From NCBI GenBank assembly GCA_015660885.1, contig JACTUB010000009.1, positions 1 through 64,000 of the forward strand: a stretch of DNA of 64,000 nt, given 5' to 3'. The translations under genes and the position numbers were made by a program. The notes below the pieces were generated by a model. The model worked only from the letters and a program-made list of their open reading frames with translations, was not told the DNA's origin and did no database searches. Positions within the stretch are counted from its first letter, which is position 1. The number at the start of each line of letters is the position of its first letter. The DNA comes from Methanoregulaceae archaeon (GTDB lineage Archaea > Halobacteriota > Methanomicrobia > Methanomicrobiales > Methanospirillaceae). Below, one piece after another: positions 18,499 to 28,157 of this stretch.

Positions 18499-19214
18499 AA
18501 CCAGATTCTGTAATTATCGGTAAATTGTAAGGATAATGGAAAAGTCTGCGTTGAATGCGTATACTCTTACCGTGTGTAGTTGCATGTCTCAAGGTGGTCA
18601 CCTGCATATGGAAATAGATAAGATCCTAACGATGATTTCTTTCAAGTTCAATACATTTTTTTTGGAGATGAGGAATAACTCAATCATCATTAGTACTATA
18701 AATTAAAAAAGTTGATTGCTTATCTGAAATCCTACTGGATTCATTATCCTGAATTTATGTATAAGACCGGATAATTTTCAAAAAACAAAATAAAACCCTT
18801 CCATCAATTCCTCATGTGTTCGTTTTTAGCATCCAATCTTCTTTTACTCTTTTTTATTCTGGTGTTTTACCCGTTGCAGGACTTTGATAGGTTAGCTGGA
18901 GAGCTGGTAGAGAAGAGAAGAACCAGATCCCATTATCTGTTTCGATTCCGTGTAAACTTCTGCTGGAACTGTTCAGAAAAATATTTTTTCTGATACATCA
19001 GACTCACAAAAAATCGGACATTGGTAACAGAACGAAACCTTCTCGATCTCATGGATTCATGTATCCTTTACGGTATCGGATTATGTGAATTCAACCCCAT
19101 GCAACTGGGTTAGCAAAGAAATAGAATTATTGCATTGATTCCGAAAGAATAAAAACACGGAAAATTATATCAATATTACACGCGGGTAAGATTCTTAAAA
19201 GGAGGGTTCCCCGC
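18499..19214. other. Long AT-rich non-coding stretch before a lipoprotein gene
   Basis: No gene is supported over 716 bases. A short plus-strand frame around 18875-18989 (RLAGELVEKRRTRSHY) lacks a start and a ribosome site. The last 60 bases carry the promoter of the lipoprotein gene. Leader or regulatory RNA cannot be excluded. Confidence 0.4.
19162..19170 (+). promoter_or_regulatory. TATA box of the PEGA lipoprotein gene
   Basis: AAATTATAT is followed about 30 bases on by AAAAGGAGGG (19197-19206), the strongest Shine-Dalgarno site seen in the window, and then TTG at 19215. Confidence 0.5.
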
Positions 19215-19961
19215 TTGAAAAATATGGTGACTCCTCTCATGAAAAGTATAGTGCTTATTCCCCTTATCATCGTTATTGGATGTATTCTGACGTCAGGATG
19301 TGTAGGTCAAATAAAAAATAATGCGGTGAATCTTCCGAATGTCACCCCTACCAATACTTTCACTCCGTTCTTAAACCTGACAAATACCACCCCTATAACC
19401 AATATTACTGTAACACCCCCGGGATTAAACGGATCGCTGCGGGTATCCATTGGTGGCTGGGATGCCGATCTGCCGGTTTCCATAGACAATAAGAGCGTTG
19501 GCATTGCATCAAAGGGTAAACCCCTGGATCTAATGGTGGAAGAAGGAAACCATACTGTAAAGGTCTGCGCAGCCACGATGTGTGAGGAGCAGAATGTAAC
19601 GATCCAATTCGCAAGACAACGCCTTGTCGACTTTGAGGCACAGTTAATAAAGGATGTGCAATTCCCGAAACCAGCAGCACGAATCGCCGCGTATTATCCA
19701 TCCGGTAGTGATAGAATTACTGTTAGCGTGGAGTTTATAAATCCCTCAATACAAGACCTCACAATGTCCGCAGAAGTCAGTTGCGAATATACCTATATAG
19801 ACTCCAGATCCGACCAAAGAGTGGCAGGTGCGGCACGGGGTATAGAGACTGCAAACGTGAAAGCCGGTAGTCGCGTAATGGTAACGGATAATCTTTTAAT
19901 AGCCAGTGGTTACAGTTATGTTTACGCTATTCCGGAAATCACAGATTTTTCAACAAGATAA
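19215..19961 (+). CDS. PEGA-domain lipoprotein
   Basis: 248 residues starting at TTG 19215; GGAGG stands 9 bases ahead, while the next ATG (19224) would be 18 bases away. A signal peptide ends in the lipobox LTSGC (Cys29), so the protein is lipid-anchored outside the membrane. A Thr/Pro/Asn-rich linker (to about residue 73) leads to a PEGA-type repeat (GSLRVSIGGWDADLPVSID, with the LDLMVEEGNHTVKV ending) near 75-125, then a beta-rich domain. PEGA domains occur in surface proteins of methanogens; ligand unknown. A strong terminator follows. Confidence 0.75.
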   Translation: MKNMVTPLMKSIVLIPLIIVIGCILTSGCVGQIKNNAVNLPNVTPTNTFTPFLNLTNTTPITNITVTPPGLNGSLRVSIGGWDADLPVSIDNKSVGIASKGKPLDLMVEEGNHTVKVCAATMCEEQNVTIQFARQRLVDFEAQLIKDVQFPKPAARIAAYYPSGSDRITVSVEFINPSIQDLTMSAEVSCEYTYIDSRSDQRVAGAARGIETANVKAGSRVMVTDNLLIASGYSYVYAIPEITDFSTR

Positions 19962-19964
19962 TTT

Positions 19965-19991
19965 CCGGGACTAATCCCGGGTCTTTTTTTT
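19965..19991 (+). terminator. Stem-loop plus T-run terminator
   Basis: CCGGGA (19965-19970) pairs with TCCCGG (19975-19980) around a 4-base loop and is followed by GTC and a T8 run. It begins 4 bases after the stop of the PEGA lipoprotein. Confidence 0.8.
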
Positions 19992-20277
19992 AATCAATAT
20001 GATTCGTTTTCAGAAATAGTTCCAATATTGCATGGGAGCTATCGGTCTGTATCGCTGAAAATTGAAAATCAAGAGGGGGAAGAAGGAATCCTGCTCAAGA
20101 TGCTATAGTGACCCATAATTCAGATATTCATTCAGAGATATTTCATAATAACTTCAGGAATGACAGGTAATTCCGCTATTTTATCTCATGATACGGCAGC
20201 ACAAAACATAAGGATAAGCACACTCTATGAACTCATATGGCATGTTTCATGCCAGTAGGTTACGTGAGGTGAAGAAA

Positions 20278-20682
20278 ATGGTAAAGCTTACTGCAGAAAT
20301 GAAAGAAGTTTTTGCAAAAAATAAAGTATTTGCTGCTGCAACAGCCTCAAAGAGGGCTATACCTAACGTTGCACCAATTGCAACTGTCCAGCTCGTTGCC
20401 GACGATACTATCTGGATTGGAGACAATTATATGGTTAAGACCTTGGCAAATGTCAAAGAAAATCCCCACATGGCACTCTATATCTGGGATCCTGAAAAGA
20501 AACGCTGTTTCCAGATTAAAGGGACCGTCACGGTAAAAACCAGTGGTCCGGATTATGAAAAGATCAAAGCCCAGATCAAGGAAAAAGGACCCCACTACCC
20601 GGCAAAAGGACTGCTCGTTTTTTCAGTAACAGAAGTATTTGATTGCACCCCAGGCCCGAATGCCGGAAAAAAAATAGAATAA
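20278..20682 (+). CDS. PNPOx-like flavin-binding split-barrel protein
   Basis: 134 residues from the ATG at 20278, preceded by GAGGTGA at 5 bases; a 17-residue upstream extension has no ribosome site. It belongs to the pyridoxamine-5'-phosphate-oxidase-like fold: FAAATASKRAIPNVAPI, DDTIWIGDNYMVKT, NVKENPHMALYIWD and RCFQIKGTVTV strands line the FMN site. Members of this short type reduce or bind flavins or F420; the substrate is not defined. It converges on argG with only 16 bases between the stops, in a T-rich stretch that could end both transcripts. Confidence 0.8.
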   Translation: MVKLTAEMKEVFAKNKVFAAATASKRAIPNVAPIATVQLVADDTIWIGDNYMVKTLANVKENPHMALYIWDPEKKRCFQIKGTVTVKTSGPDYEKIKAQIKEKGPHYPAKGLLVFSVTEVFDCTPGPNAGKKIE

Positions 20683-20698
20683 AACATTAAATACTTTT

Positions 20699-21904
20699 TT
20701 ACAACTTACTTTTTTGTTTTTTTGTCTTTTGTGCATATACATGTCGTGCTTGCAAACCGAAATAATGGGAAACACCGATCGCATGACACTGATCGATGGA
20801 TACACTGTCAAATGAGACGAGGTCACTTGAATAAATTGCATCGGGAGAACTCCTTCCAAGCACCCTGACATTACCCTTATAGAGTTCAAGGTCTACACTG
20901 CCATTCACCCGTTCCTGGGTCGAATTAATGAAAGCATTCAAAGCGGAGTAAAGTGGTTCGTAGACAAGTCCTTTATAGGCAAGTTCAGACCATTTATCAT
21001 CCACCATCCGCTTAAAGGCAAGCTCCTGCCGGGTAAGTACAAGTCCTTCGAGATCCCGGTGTGCCATAAGAATGACCGTTGCTGCGGGGTGCTCGTAATT
21101 CTCCCGCGCCTTGAGGCCGAGAATCCGATCTTCAATCATATCATTGCGTCCTATCCCGTGCTTCCCGGCACGTTTGTTAAGGTTCTGGATTAATTCGTAA
21201 CCGGGGAGTATCTTCCCATTAAGCGCAACAGGAATTCCCGTTTTAAATTCAATCGTAAGTTTTTCCGGAGTATCAGGAGCTTTTTGTGCAGGCACGGTCC
21301 AGAGATAGATCTCTTCAGGGGGATGATATGCGGGATCTTCGAGCAGTCCGCCCTCAATACTCCGGCTCCAGCAGTTCTCATCCATGCTCCACGGCTTGTC
21401 TTTTTTTACCGGCACCGGAATTCTATGTTGCCGTGCATACTCAATTTCCCAGTCCCTGGTCAGGTTCAGTTCACGTATGGGTGCAACAACTTCAAGCCCG
21501 GCACTGCGTATGATAACATCAAACCTGAGCTGATCATTTCCTTTACCCGTACACCCATGTGCAACAGCCGTTGCACCCTCCTTGTGTGCGACCTTAACAA
21601 CTTCCTCGGCAATCAGGGGGCGGGCAAGAGAGGTCCCCATGGGATATCCTTCATAGGATCCGTTCGCCCGGATTGCGGGAAAGATATGTTCGTGAACAAA
21701 TTTTTTTCGGGCGTCGATCGTATAATGACGGTCGGCGAATTTTTTCCCTTTTTTTGCCGCAACATCGATCTCTTCATCCCGCTGCCCCACATGTACGGCA
21801 ACGGTGACAACGCGGTCATAGTCATACCGTTCCTTCAGGAGCGGGATACAGATGGAGGTGTCAAGCCCTCCGGAATATGCAAGAATAATAGTACCTTTTC
21901 CCAT
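20699..21904 (-). CDS. argG: Argininosuccinate synthase
   Basis: 401 residues, normal length, from the ATG at 21904 (GGTGGA about 10 bases upstream; a 40-residue extension without homology is discarded). It ligates citrulline and aspartate with ATP in arginine synthesis. The N-terminal PP-loop [42 protein letters not shown] and [16 protein letters not shown] motifs are all present. The C-terminal tail is Lys-rich. An A/T-rich AAATATATG about 50 bases upstream may be its TATA box. It is monocistronic here, with no other arginine genes beside it. Confidence 0.97.
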   Translation of the reverse strand: MGKGTIILAYSGGLDTSICIPLLKERYDYDRVVTVAVHVGQRDEEIDVAAKKGKKFADRHYTIDARKKFVHEHIFPAIRANGSYEGYPMGTSLARPLIAEEVVKVAHKEGATAVAHGCTGKGNDQLRFDVIIRSAGLEVVAPIRELNLTRDWEIEYARQHRIPVPVKKDKPWSMDENCWSRSIEGGLLEDPAYHPPEEIYLWTVPAQKAPDTPEKLTIEFKTGIPVALNGKILPGYELIQNLNKRAGKHGIGRNDMIEDRILGLKARENYEHPAATVILMAHRDLEGLVLTRQELAFKRMVDDKWSELAYKGLVYEPLYSALNAFINSTQERVNGSVDLELYKGNVRVLGRSSPDAIYSSDLVSFDSVSIDQCHAIGVSHYFGLQARHVYAQKTKKQKSKL

Positions 21905-22071
21905 AGTTGAGACTCCACCCGAATGGTAATGGTATACAGCTATGTAGTCTGAGCATATATTTTCGAGGGCAGAATATTTCAGACCCAATTGAAATTCAAA
22001 AATCTGGATTACATATAAGCGCAATTAAAAAAGTTGTTCAGGTGATTAATCCTGAACGTTTATCGGTCTGA

Positions 22072-22572
22072 TTACTTTGTAACAATTATTTTTCCTACAA
22101 CTGATGGCTGGAATACAGTCTGATAATCATATGTGCCCACGGTGTCAAAGGTGACTTCGAGGGGTTTTCCATAGGGAATTGTTACCGGGCTCATTCCCCC
22201 GAAGTATTTTCCTGACCCTACGTTAATTGCAACAACGCCGTGAGGCTTGAAGGGGTCGTCGTTAATAAAGATAACTTTGCCACCCACGGGAATAAGAACC
22301 GTAGTTCCGGGGGTAATTGTCAGAGTTCGGGTGAAGGTAATCGTAACTGATGGCTGGGGCGTGGGGGTCGGGGTGGGTGTCGGGGTCGGGGTGGGTGTGG
22401 TGTTCACGACGACAATCGTGGTTGGTACCGGGGTCGGGACGGTTGTAACAACAGTTGTCGGAGCCGGTGTCGGGGTTGGGGTCGGAGTTACTACAGGAGC
22501 CGGCTGGGATGTGCAGCCCGCAAGAAGAATCCCGATAAACAGGATCGCGAGAACAACAAGTAATTTCTTCAT
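22072..22572 (-). CDS. Lipoprotein with Thr-Pro linker and degenerate cupredoxin domain
   Basis: 166 residues from the ATG at 22572. The signal peptide ends in LAGC (Cys20). A Thr/Pro/Val-rich linker with runs of TP repeats spans about residues 26-75. The final 90 residues are a cupredoxin-like beta sandwich (TLTITPGTTVLIPVGG, VIFINDDPFKPHGV, PYGKPLEVTFDTVGTYDYQT, PSVVGKIIV). One ligand-position His (KPHG) is kept, but where type 1 copper proteins have Cys-x-x-His-x-x-x-x-Met this one has Gln, Gln and Val. Copper binding and electron transfer are therefore doubtful. An extra 13 residues upstream lack a ribosome site. A separate promoter from argG is likely (47 bases upstream). Confidence 0.75.
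   Translation of the reverse strand: MKKLLVVLAILFIGILLAGCTSQPAPVVTPTPTPTPAPTTVVTTVPTPVPTTIVVVNTTPTPTPTPTPTPTPQPSVTITFTRTLTITPGTTVLIPVGGKVIFINDDPFKPHGVVAINVGSGKYFGGMSPVTIPYGKPLEVTFDTVGTYDYQTVFQPSVVGKIIVTK
22350..22515 (-). repeat. Low-complexity Thr-Pro coding repeat
   Basis: Tandem ACC/CCC-type hexanucleotides encode alternating Thr and Pro in the lipoprotein linker. The unbroken GGGGTCGGGGTGGG-like pattern on the plus strand creates a spurious Gly/Val frame there. Confidence 0.8.
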
Positions 22573-22712
22573 GCATCTTTTTTTGTTATTTCTGTATATA
22601 AGGATATTCAATTAATATGTACCATAAACCGGTTTTTCCAGATAGTACTGCACTCTTCCCGGGAAATACGGAGAAATAAAAAGTAAATGTACGAAAAGAT
22701 GGATGCTGGTGT

Positions 22713-25700
22713 TTACTTCAGATAATGACTGAGTGGTTCAAGGGTGACCTTCTCATGCTTTATCGCATCAATGGCAAGTGCCGCCGCACGCGCTGCCTGA
22801 AGCGTAGTTATATAAGGGATACTGAAATCAACTGCCGCACGCATGATCTGGTAATGATCCTGCCGGGACTGTTTGTCCTGGGGAGTGTTAATGATAAGGC
22901 GGATCTCGCCATGCCGCATCATATCCAGCACGTTGGGGGATCCTTCCTGAACCTTCCTTACCAGATGTGCTTCAATTCCCGCCTCGTACAGGTAATCCAC
23001 TGTTCCTTCTGTTCCGTATAATATGAGCCCGAGATCACGCAGCTGTCTCGCTATTGGGATCGCCTCATCCTTCTGTTCGATATTGACCGAAATGAAAATG
23101 TTGCCCTTAAGCGGCAGTTCGTTATCTGCCGATATACATGCCTTGTAAAAGGCAAGCCCGAAATCGTAATCAATTCCCATCACTTCGCCGGTGCTTTTCA
23201 TTTCAGGACCGAGCATGGTATCGACACCGGCGAGTTTATTGAAAGGAAGCAGTACCTCTTTTACTGCAACGTGTTCTATTATGCGCTCGTGATAACCGAG
23301 ATCGCACAGTTTTCTCCCTATCATTACTTTCGCCGCGATTTTGGCAATTGGGATCCCGGTGGCCTTTGAGACAAACGGTACGGTGCGGCTTGCACGTGGA
23401 TTTGCTTCAAGGACATAAACGACATCGTCCTTGACTGCAAGCTGGAGGTTCACAAGCCCCACTACACCAAGTCCGAGTGCGATCCTGCGGGAATAGTCAC
23501 GGATGGTATCCAGTATCTGCGGAGAGAGCGACTGCGTCGGAATAACACAGGCAGAGTCACCGGAATGAATTCCCGCCTGCTCGATGTGCTCCATAATGCC
23601 ACCAATGAGAACCTCATGTCCATCGCAGACCGCATCAACATCAAGTTCTATTGCGTTCTGGAGATAGGAGTCAATAAGGACTGGATGGTTCTTGCTGACC
23701 CGGACTGCCTCTTTCATGTAGGTCTCGAGTTCACGCTCATCGTGAACTATCTCCATCGCCCTGCCACCGAGAACATATGATGGTCTGACAAGCACCGGGA
23801 ACCCGATCTGTTCTGCCATAGCCCGGGCATCGCCCTCAGAATACGCAGAACTGTTTGCCGGACTGGGTATGTTCAGTTTGCTCAATAGTATGCTGAACCG
23901 GTCGCGATCTTCTGCGATATCCATGGCATCCGGACTTGTCCCAAGAATTCTGGTAGAAAGACCCAGCCGCCTGATTTCCTGCTCGATAGGAACTGCGAGG
24001 TTAACTGCATTCTGACCTCCGAACTGTACCATTACACCATAATAATAGTCCTTTTTTAAGATGTTTACAACATCCTCGAGCTGCATCGGCTCAAAAAAAA
24101 GACGGTCCGATGTATCAAAGTCGGTGGAAACCGTTTCGGGATTATTGTTGACGATATGGACCTCAACACCTTCATCACGCAAGGCCTGCACGGCATGGAC
24201 CGTACAGTAGTCAAATTCAATTCCCTGCCCGATACGGATGGGGCCGGACCCGAGAATAAGGACTTTCTGTCGGTCATTGGGTGTAATCTCACATATGGGC
24301 TCTCTGGTAGAATAAAAATACGGTGTGCTGGCGGGGAATTCAGCGGCACAGGTGTCAACCATCTTGTAGGAGGGAAGACCGGCAATTTTCTCAATCTCGG
24401 TAAAGGATTTTCCGGTAATCTTTGAAATTTCGGTATTTAAAAATCCGTATTTTTTTGCTGTCAGGATTTCGTTAACGTCACTGTATACTCCGAGACGTTT
24501 TTCCATGTCGACAATGTTTTTGATCTTCTCCAAAAAGAACGGAAGGATAGAGGTAAGCTGAGTGACTTCGTCGAGAGTAAAGTTCTGGCGGAAGGCGTCA
24601 AAAAGGCAGTGGAAACGTTCATCTGTCGGACGCGAGAGAATCATGCGGATCTCGCTTGGGCTTGTATGAGGGATAACATCCGTGTCAATGGAGCGTTTTG
24701 CCTTCATGAAAGCTTCCTCAAGTGTCCGTCCGATTGCCATAACTTCTCCAGTGCTCTTCATAGATGTTGAGAGCGTCCTGTCCGCTCCTTTAAACTTGTC
24801 GAACGGCCAGCGGGGGACTTTGACAACAATATAATCAATGGTTGGTTCAAAGGATGCGGGAGTACATCCGGTCACGGTATTCATGATCTCATCAAGCCGA
24901 AGCCCAATGGCAATCTTTGCTGCTACACGGGCAATAGGGTACCCGGTAGCCTTTGAAGCGAGTGCTGATGACCGGGAAACGCGGGGATTTACTTCAATTA
25001 CACGGTAATTCCCGTCCCGGAAAGCGAATTGTATGTTGCAGCCCCCCTGGACATCGAGTGCCCTGATGATATGAATAGCGGCACTTCGCATCACCTGGAA
25101 CTCATCGTCACGGAGGGTGAGAATCGGGGCAACAACAACACTTTCTCCGGTATGGATACCCATGGGGTCCACATTCTCCATTCCGCAGACAATAATGCAG
25201 GTATCTGAAGCATCCCGCATCACTTCGAATTCGATCTCCTTCCAACCCAGAACACTCTCCTCTATTAGAACCTGATGGATCCGTGAACGGGCAAGCCCGA
25301 GTTCGATGATCCGGGTTAACTCTTCTTTTGTTTTCCCTATCCCCCCGCCAGCTCCTCCCAGGGTATATGCCGGACGCACAACTGCCGGCAATCCGATTGT
25401 CCTGATTGCCTCATCGAGCTGGCTTAACGAATTGATGATAGTGCTATTTGGGACTGGTTCGCCGATCTCTGTCATGAGATCGCGGAATTTCTCCCGATCT
25501 TCCCCCTTATAAATCGCTTCAAGCGGTGTACCCAGAATCTCCACATCTTCAAGGGCACCCATCTCGGCGAGTTCCACGGTAAGGTTAAGAGCGGTCTGCC
25601 CCCCCATACCAGATAGGATTCCATCCGGCTTTTCCTTCTCGATGATTTTTGCGATTACATCAGCCCGGAGAGGTTCAATATAGATTTCGTCAGCCATCTC

Positions 25701-25874
25701 CGGATCTGTCATGATAGTTGCCGGGTTTGAATTGACAAGCACGATGTTTATACCCTCTTCGCGGAGTGCCCGGCATGCCTGGGACCCGGAAAAGTCGAAT
25801 TCTGCGGCCTGCCCGATCTGAATCGGACCTGACCCGATCATGAGGACCTTTTTGATATCTGTCCTTTTTGGCAT
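22713..25874 (-). CDS. carB: Carbamoyl-phosphate synthase, large subunit
   Basis: 1053 residues, full length. Two ATP-grasp halves are visible: the first with IGSGPIQIGQAAEFD, GGQTALNL, RPAYTLGGAGGGI and EVNPRVSRSSALASKATGYP; the second with LGSGPIRIGQGIEFD, GGQNAVNLA, VRPSYVLGGRAMEI and EANPRASRTVPFVSKATG. The C-terminal MGS-like regulatory domain follows (LYGTEGTVDYLYEAGI, LIINTPQDKQS). It makes carbamoyl phosphate from bicarbonate, ammonia and two ATP for pyrimidines and arginine. Its ATG overlaps the carA stop by one base (TGATG), so the two subunits are co-translated. Confidence 0.98.
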   Translation of the reverse strand: MPKRTDIKKVLMIGSGPIQIGQAAEFDFSGSQACRALREEGINIVLVNSNPATIMTDPEMADEIYIEPLRADVIAKIIEKEKPDGILSGMGGQTALNLTVELAEMGALEDVEILGTPLEAIYKGEDREKFRDLMTEIGEPVPNSTIINSLSQLDEAIRTIGLPAVVRPAYTLGGAGGGIGKTKEELTRIIELGLARSRIHQVLIEESVLGWKEIEFEVMRDASDTCIIVCGMENVDPMGIHTGESVVVAPILTLRDDEFQVMRSAAIHIIRALDVQGGCNIQFAFRDGNYRVIEVNPRVSRSSALASKATGYPIARVAAKIAIGLRLDEIMNTVTGCTPASFEPTIDYIVVKVPRWPFDKFKGADRTLSTSMKSTGEVMAIGRTLEEAFMKAKRSIDTDVIPHTSPSEIRMILSRPTDERFHCLFDAFRQNFTLDEVTQLTSILPFFLEKIKNIVDMEKRLGVYSDVNEILTAKKYGFLNTEISKITGKSFTEIEKIAGLPSYKMVDTCAAEFPASTPYFYSTREPICEITPNDRQKVLILGSGPIRIGQGIEFDYCTVHAVQALRDEGVEVHIVNNNPETVSTDFDTSDRLFFEPMQLEDVVNILKKDYYYGVMVQFGGQNAVNLAVPIEQEIRRLGLSTRILGTSPDAMDIAEDRDRFSILLSKLNIPSPANSSAYSEGDARAMAEQIGFPVLVRPSYVLGGRAMEIVHDERELETYMKEAVRVSKNHPVLIDSYLQNAIELDVDAVCDGHEVLIGGIMEHIEQAGIHSGDSACVIPTQSLSPQILDTIRDYSRRIALGLGVVGLVNLQLAVKDDVVYVLEANPRASRTVPFVSKATGIPIAKIAAKVMIGRKLCDLGYHERIIEHVAVKEVLLPFNKLAGVDTMLGPEMKSTGEVMGIDYDFGLAFYKACISADNELPLKGNIFISVNIEQKDEAIPIARQLRDLGLILYGTEGTVDYLYEAGIEAHLVRKVQEGSPNVLDMMRHGEIRLIINTPQDKQSRQDHYQIMRAAVDFSIPYITTLQAARAAALAIDAIKHEKVTLEPLSHYLK

Positions 25875-26938
25875 CAGGAGAGCCTCCTGAACATGGCATC
25901 AAAAAAATGCGCTTCTGTATCCCGGGGTCCACCATGCGCTTCAGGGTGGAACTGGACTGTCGTGACGTCAAGATCTTGGTTTTCAAATCCTTCCAGCGTA
26001 TTATCATTCACGTTCGTGTAGGAAACTCTGCAACCCTCTGGAAGAGAATGCGCATCCACCGCAAATCCATGGTTCTGGGTTGTGATAAAGATTCTCCCGT
26101 CTTTAAACCGAACCGGCTGGTTGGCGCCCCGGTGCCCGAACTTAAGCTTGTATGTTTCTCCTCCTAGTGCCAATGCACAGACTTGGATGCCCATACATAT
26201 ACCGAAGATAGGTACCTGACCCAAAAGATCTTTTACACATTTAATGGCATCAGTTGCCTGCTTGGGATCGCCAGGCCCGTTGCTGATGAGGAATGCATCG
26301 GGTTTGCAGGCAAGGATCTTATCGGAACCTGTAGCGTAAGGAAAGATATGGAGATCCCCATGCCGCTTTGCAAGACTGGTAATCATATTCTTTTTCATGC
26401 CAAGATCAAGGACCGCAATCCGTTTTCCGCTGCCATAGATATGATATGGCTCTTTGCAGGAGACTTCCGGGATTGGGATAATGTCTGATATCGAGGGAGT
26501 TCTGCATGCGAGACTTGCGGCATAATCTCCATCATCACTTCCTACAACGAGAGCAGCCCGCATCGTACCGTAAACACGGGTCTTAATGGTTAGTGCACGG
26601 GTATCAACACCACTCATACCAAGGAGGCAGTTCTCTTCAAAAAAGGATCCTATTGAAGGCTGGAAAGAGGGTTTTTCACAGATCTCTTTTGTTATACAAC
26701 CCCGTGCGCATACATGCGGGTTCTGAAAATTCTCCCTGTCGACTCCATAATTGCCGATGAGGGGAAAAGTGAACATAAGGATCTGGCCGACATAGCTTGG
26801 ATCGGTAAGGGATTCCATATAACCGGTCATTTGCGTATTGAAAACAAGTTCTCCGGAGCATTCCCCCTCAACACCAAATCCCTTCCCTACGACAAATTGC
26901 CCATCCTCGAGACCCAGAACCGCCTTCATGATTTCCAT
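25874..26938 (-). CDS. carA: Carbamoyl-phosphate synthase, small (glutaminase) subunit
   Basis: 354 residues. The N-terminal half carries the CarA-specific domain (LVFNTQMTGYMESLTDPSYVG, SFFEENCLLGMSGVDTRAL). The C-terminal half is a class I glutaminase with GICMGIQV (nucleophile Cys), NHGFAV and VQFHPEAHGGP (His, Glu). Ammonia passes to CarB, encoded next. ATG at 26938 is kept, although the ATG at 26929 has GGA 5 bases before it and is equally plausible. It is the first gene of the leftward carAB operon. Confidence 0.97.
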   Translation of the reverse strand: MEIMKAVLGLEDGQFVVGKGFGVEGECSGELVFNTQMTGYMESLTDPSYVGQILMFTFPLIGNYGVDRENFQNPHVCARGCITKEICEKPSFQPSIGSFFEENCLLGMSGVDTRALTIKTRVYGTMRAALVVGSDDGDYAASLACRTPSISDIIPIPEVSCKEPYHIYGSGKRIAVLDLGMKKNMITSLAKRHGDLHIFPYATGSDKILACKPDAFLISNGPGDPKQATDAIKCVKDLLGQVPIFGICMGIQVCALALGGETYKLKFGHRGANQPVRFKDGRIFITTQNHGFAVDAHSLPEGCRVSYTNVNDNTLEGFENQDLDVTTVQFHPEAHGGPRDTEAHFFDAMFRRLS

Positions 26939-27109
26939 ATGTAATGTGCCTGAATAGTTATTAACGATAGTGCAGGTACCAAAAATTTCTCAGGTCGGGG
27001 ACAACCATCGTCCTTACAACATTCTGATTTACCCCTATTTCGGGGCATTCTCCAGGTGGATGTCGAGCACGAAGAGGACTTGCAGGCACTTCTTGAAGAT
27101 ATTATGTGA

Positions 27110-27138
27110 TGATGAAAAATCGTTAATACTTTTCATCA
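27110..27138. promoter_or_regulatory. 9-base inverted repeat, possible operator
   Basis: TGATGAAAA (27110-27118) is repeated in inverse as TTTTCATCA (27130-27138) with 11 bases between. It lies about 100 bases ahead of the TATA box of the redox operon and 170 bases ahead of carA. Confidence 0.3.
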
Positions 27139-27236
27139 CCCCTTTTCATCTCATCCTTCTTCTGAAGGGAGGTAAATCTCCGTCTATCCGTTCCCGGAAC
27201 GAAACAGTTATAGTAACCGTACGGGAGGTATCCCCA

Positions 27237-27248
27237 TTTTTATATAGT
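27237..27248 (+). promoter_or_regulatory. TATA box of the redox operon
   Basis: TTTTTATATAGT, expected to start transcription near 27272, 19 bases before the ATG at 27291. The identical 12-mer occurs at 63663-63674. Confidence 0.65.
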
Positions 27249-27290
27249 ATTTGCAGCAATCTCCATGAAAAGAATTGGTGGTGGTTTTTT

Positions 27291-27569
27291 ATGGTGATTG
27301 AACATGTAAACGGGGAAAAAAAAGGAAAGGTCATGCTGTATGCCCTGAGCACCTGCGGGTGGTGTGCGAAGACAAAAGGATTGTTACGGGAACTTGGAGT
27401 AGACTTTGACTATATGTATGTTGATCTCCTTGAGGGTCAGGAACAGGATAATGCAATGAATGAAGTCGAGAAATGGAATCCGAACGGTTCCTTCCCGACG
27501 CTTGTCATCAGGGACAAGAAAAGCATCATAGGGTTTCGAGAGGAGGAGATTCGGGAGGCATTAAAGTAA
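27291..27569 (+). CDS. Glutaredoxin-like thiol-disulfide protein
   Basis: 92 residues from the ATG at 27291 (GGTGG 6 bases upstream and a TATA box at the right distance). It has the thioredoxin fold: [17 protein letters not shown] with a CGWC active site (Cys22, Cys25), [13 protein letters not shown], and the cis-proline strand [10 protein letters not shown] followed by GFREEEI. It should reduce disulfides in the cytoplasm. Its stop overlaps the start of the FTR-rubredoxin gene (TAATG), so they are coupled; that protein is the likely electron donor. Confidence 0.85.
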   Translation: MVIEHVNGEKKGKVMLYALSTCGWCAKTKGLLRELGVDFDYMYVDLLEGQEQDNAMNEVEKWNPNGSFPTLVIRDKKSIIGFREEEIREALK

Positions 27570-28084
27570 TGAATCCGGCTGTCGTTGATGAAACTGAAAT
27601 TGACCGGCTATTTAAAACTCTTAAAAACGAGGCTGGAAACGGGGGTTACTTCCTGAACCCCGATGTCGATTTCACTAAAAATCTCGTCCGGGGACTCCTG
27701 AAAAATGAACACCGTTATGGTTACAGTGCCTGCCCCTGCCGTCTCGCTTCGGGAAAAAAGGAAGAAGACCTTGATATTATATGTCCCTGCATCTATCGGG
27801 ATCCCGACCTCAATGATTTCGGCGCCTGTTATTGTGCACTCTATGTAAGCGAAGCGGTTGCCAAAGGAAAAAAGATTACCGGACCGGTTCCGGAACGGAG
27901 GCCTCCCAGATCCGGACGTATAAAAAAGAGTGCAATACATATTCTTTCGACTGCACCGTTAAATTCCCTGCCACTCCCGGTATGGCGTTGCACGGTGTGC
28001 GGGTATCTGTGCGCCCGCGAACAACCCCCGGAGATCTGCCCTGTTTGTAAAGCCAAAAAAGAACGGTTCGAACGGTTTATCTGA
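27569..28084 (+). CDS. Ferredoxin:thioredoxin-reductase catalytic domain fused to rubredoxin (FDR type)
   Basis: 171 residues from the ATG overlapping the upstream stop. Residues 10-95 match the catalytic subunit of ferredoxin:thioredoxin reductase, with six cysteines as CPC (55, 57), CPC (72, 74) and CYC (87, 89); the plant enzyme has CHC at the last site, so the His is replaced by Tyr. A proline/arginine-rich linker leads to a C-terminal rubredoxin-like iron site with CTVCGY (141, 144) and CPVC (157, 160). An FTR-rubredoxin protein called ferredoxin:disulfide reductase is known from Methanosarcina. It would pass ferredoxin electrons to the adjacent glutaredoxin-like and thioredoxin-like proteins. 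Confidence 0.88.
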   Translation: MNPAVVDETEIDRLFKTLKNEAGNGGYFLNPDVDFTKNLVRGLLKNEHRYGYSACPCRLASGKKEEDLDIICPCIYRDPDLNDFGACYCALYVSEAVAKGKKITGPVPERRPPRSGRIKKSAIHILSTAPLNSLPLPVWRCTVCGYLCAREQPPEICPVCKAKKERFERFI

Positions 28085-28157
28085 ACCTCCATGCCTTTTT
28101 TTTCAGTCTATAAACTTTAACGAATCATCATATACCGTCTCAACCAAAAGTATTGCT

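Larger units (their letters stand above)
26939..27290. other. Divergent intergenic region between carA and the redox cluster
   Basis: A plus-strand frame continues through here into the glutaredoxin gene, but its composition is unlike protein and it has no ribosome site, so it is not coding. It contains a 9-base inverted repeat at 27110-27138 and a strong TATA box at 27237-27248. Confidence 0.5.

Noticed and set aside
21284..21910. 208-codon plus-strand frame
   Set aside because: It lies entirely opposite argG, whose motifs are complete.
22350..22515. Regular short repeats considered as a CRISPR array
   Set aside because: The repeats are codon-phased hexamers without spacers and encode a Thr-Pro linker. 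No CRISPR-like spacing was seen anywhere in the window.
22247..22615. Gly/Val repeat protein on the plus strand
   Set aside because: It is the complement of the Thr-Pro linker of the cupredoxin-like lipoprotein.
26970..27290. 107-residue N-terminal extension of the glutaredoxin-like protein
   Set aside because: The TATA box at 27237 and ribosome site before 27291 place the start downstream, and the extension does not look like protein.
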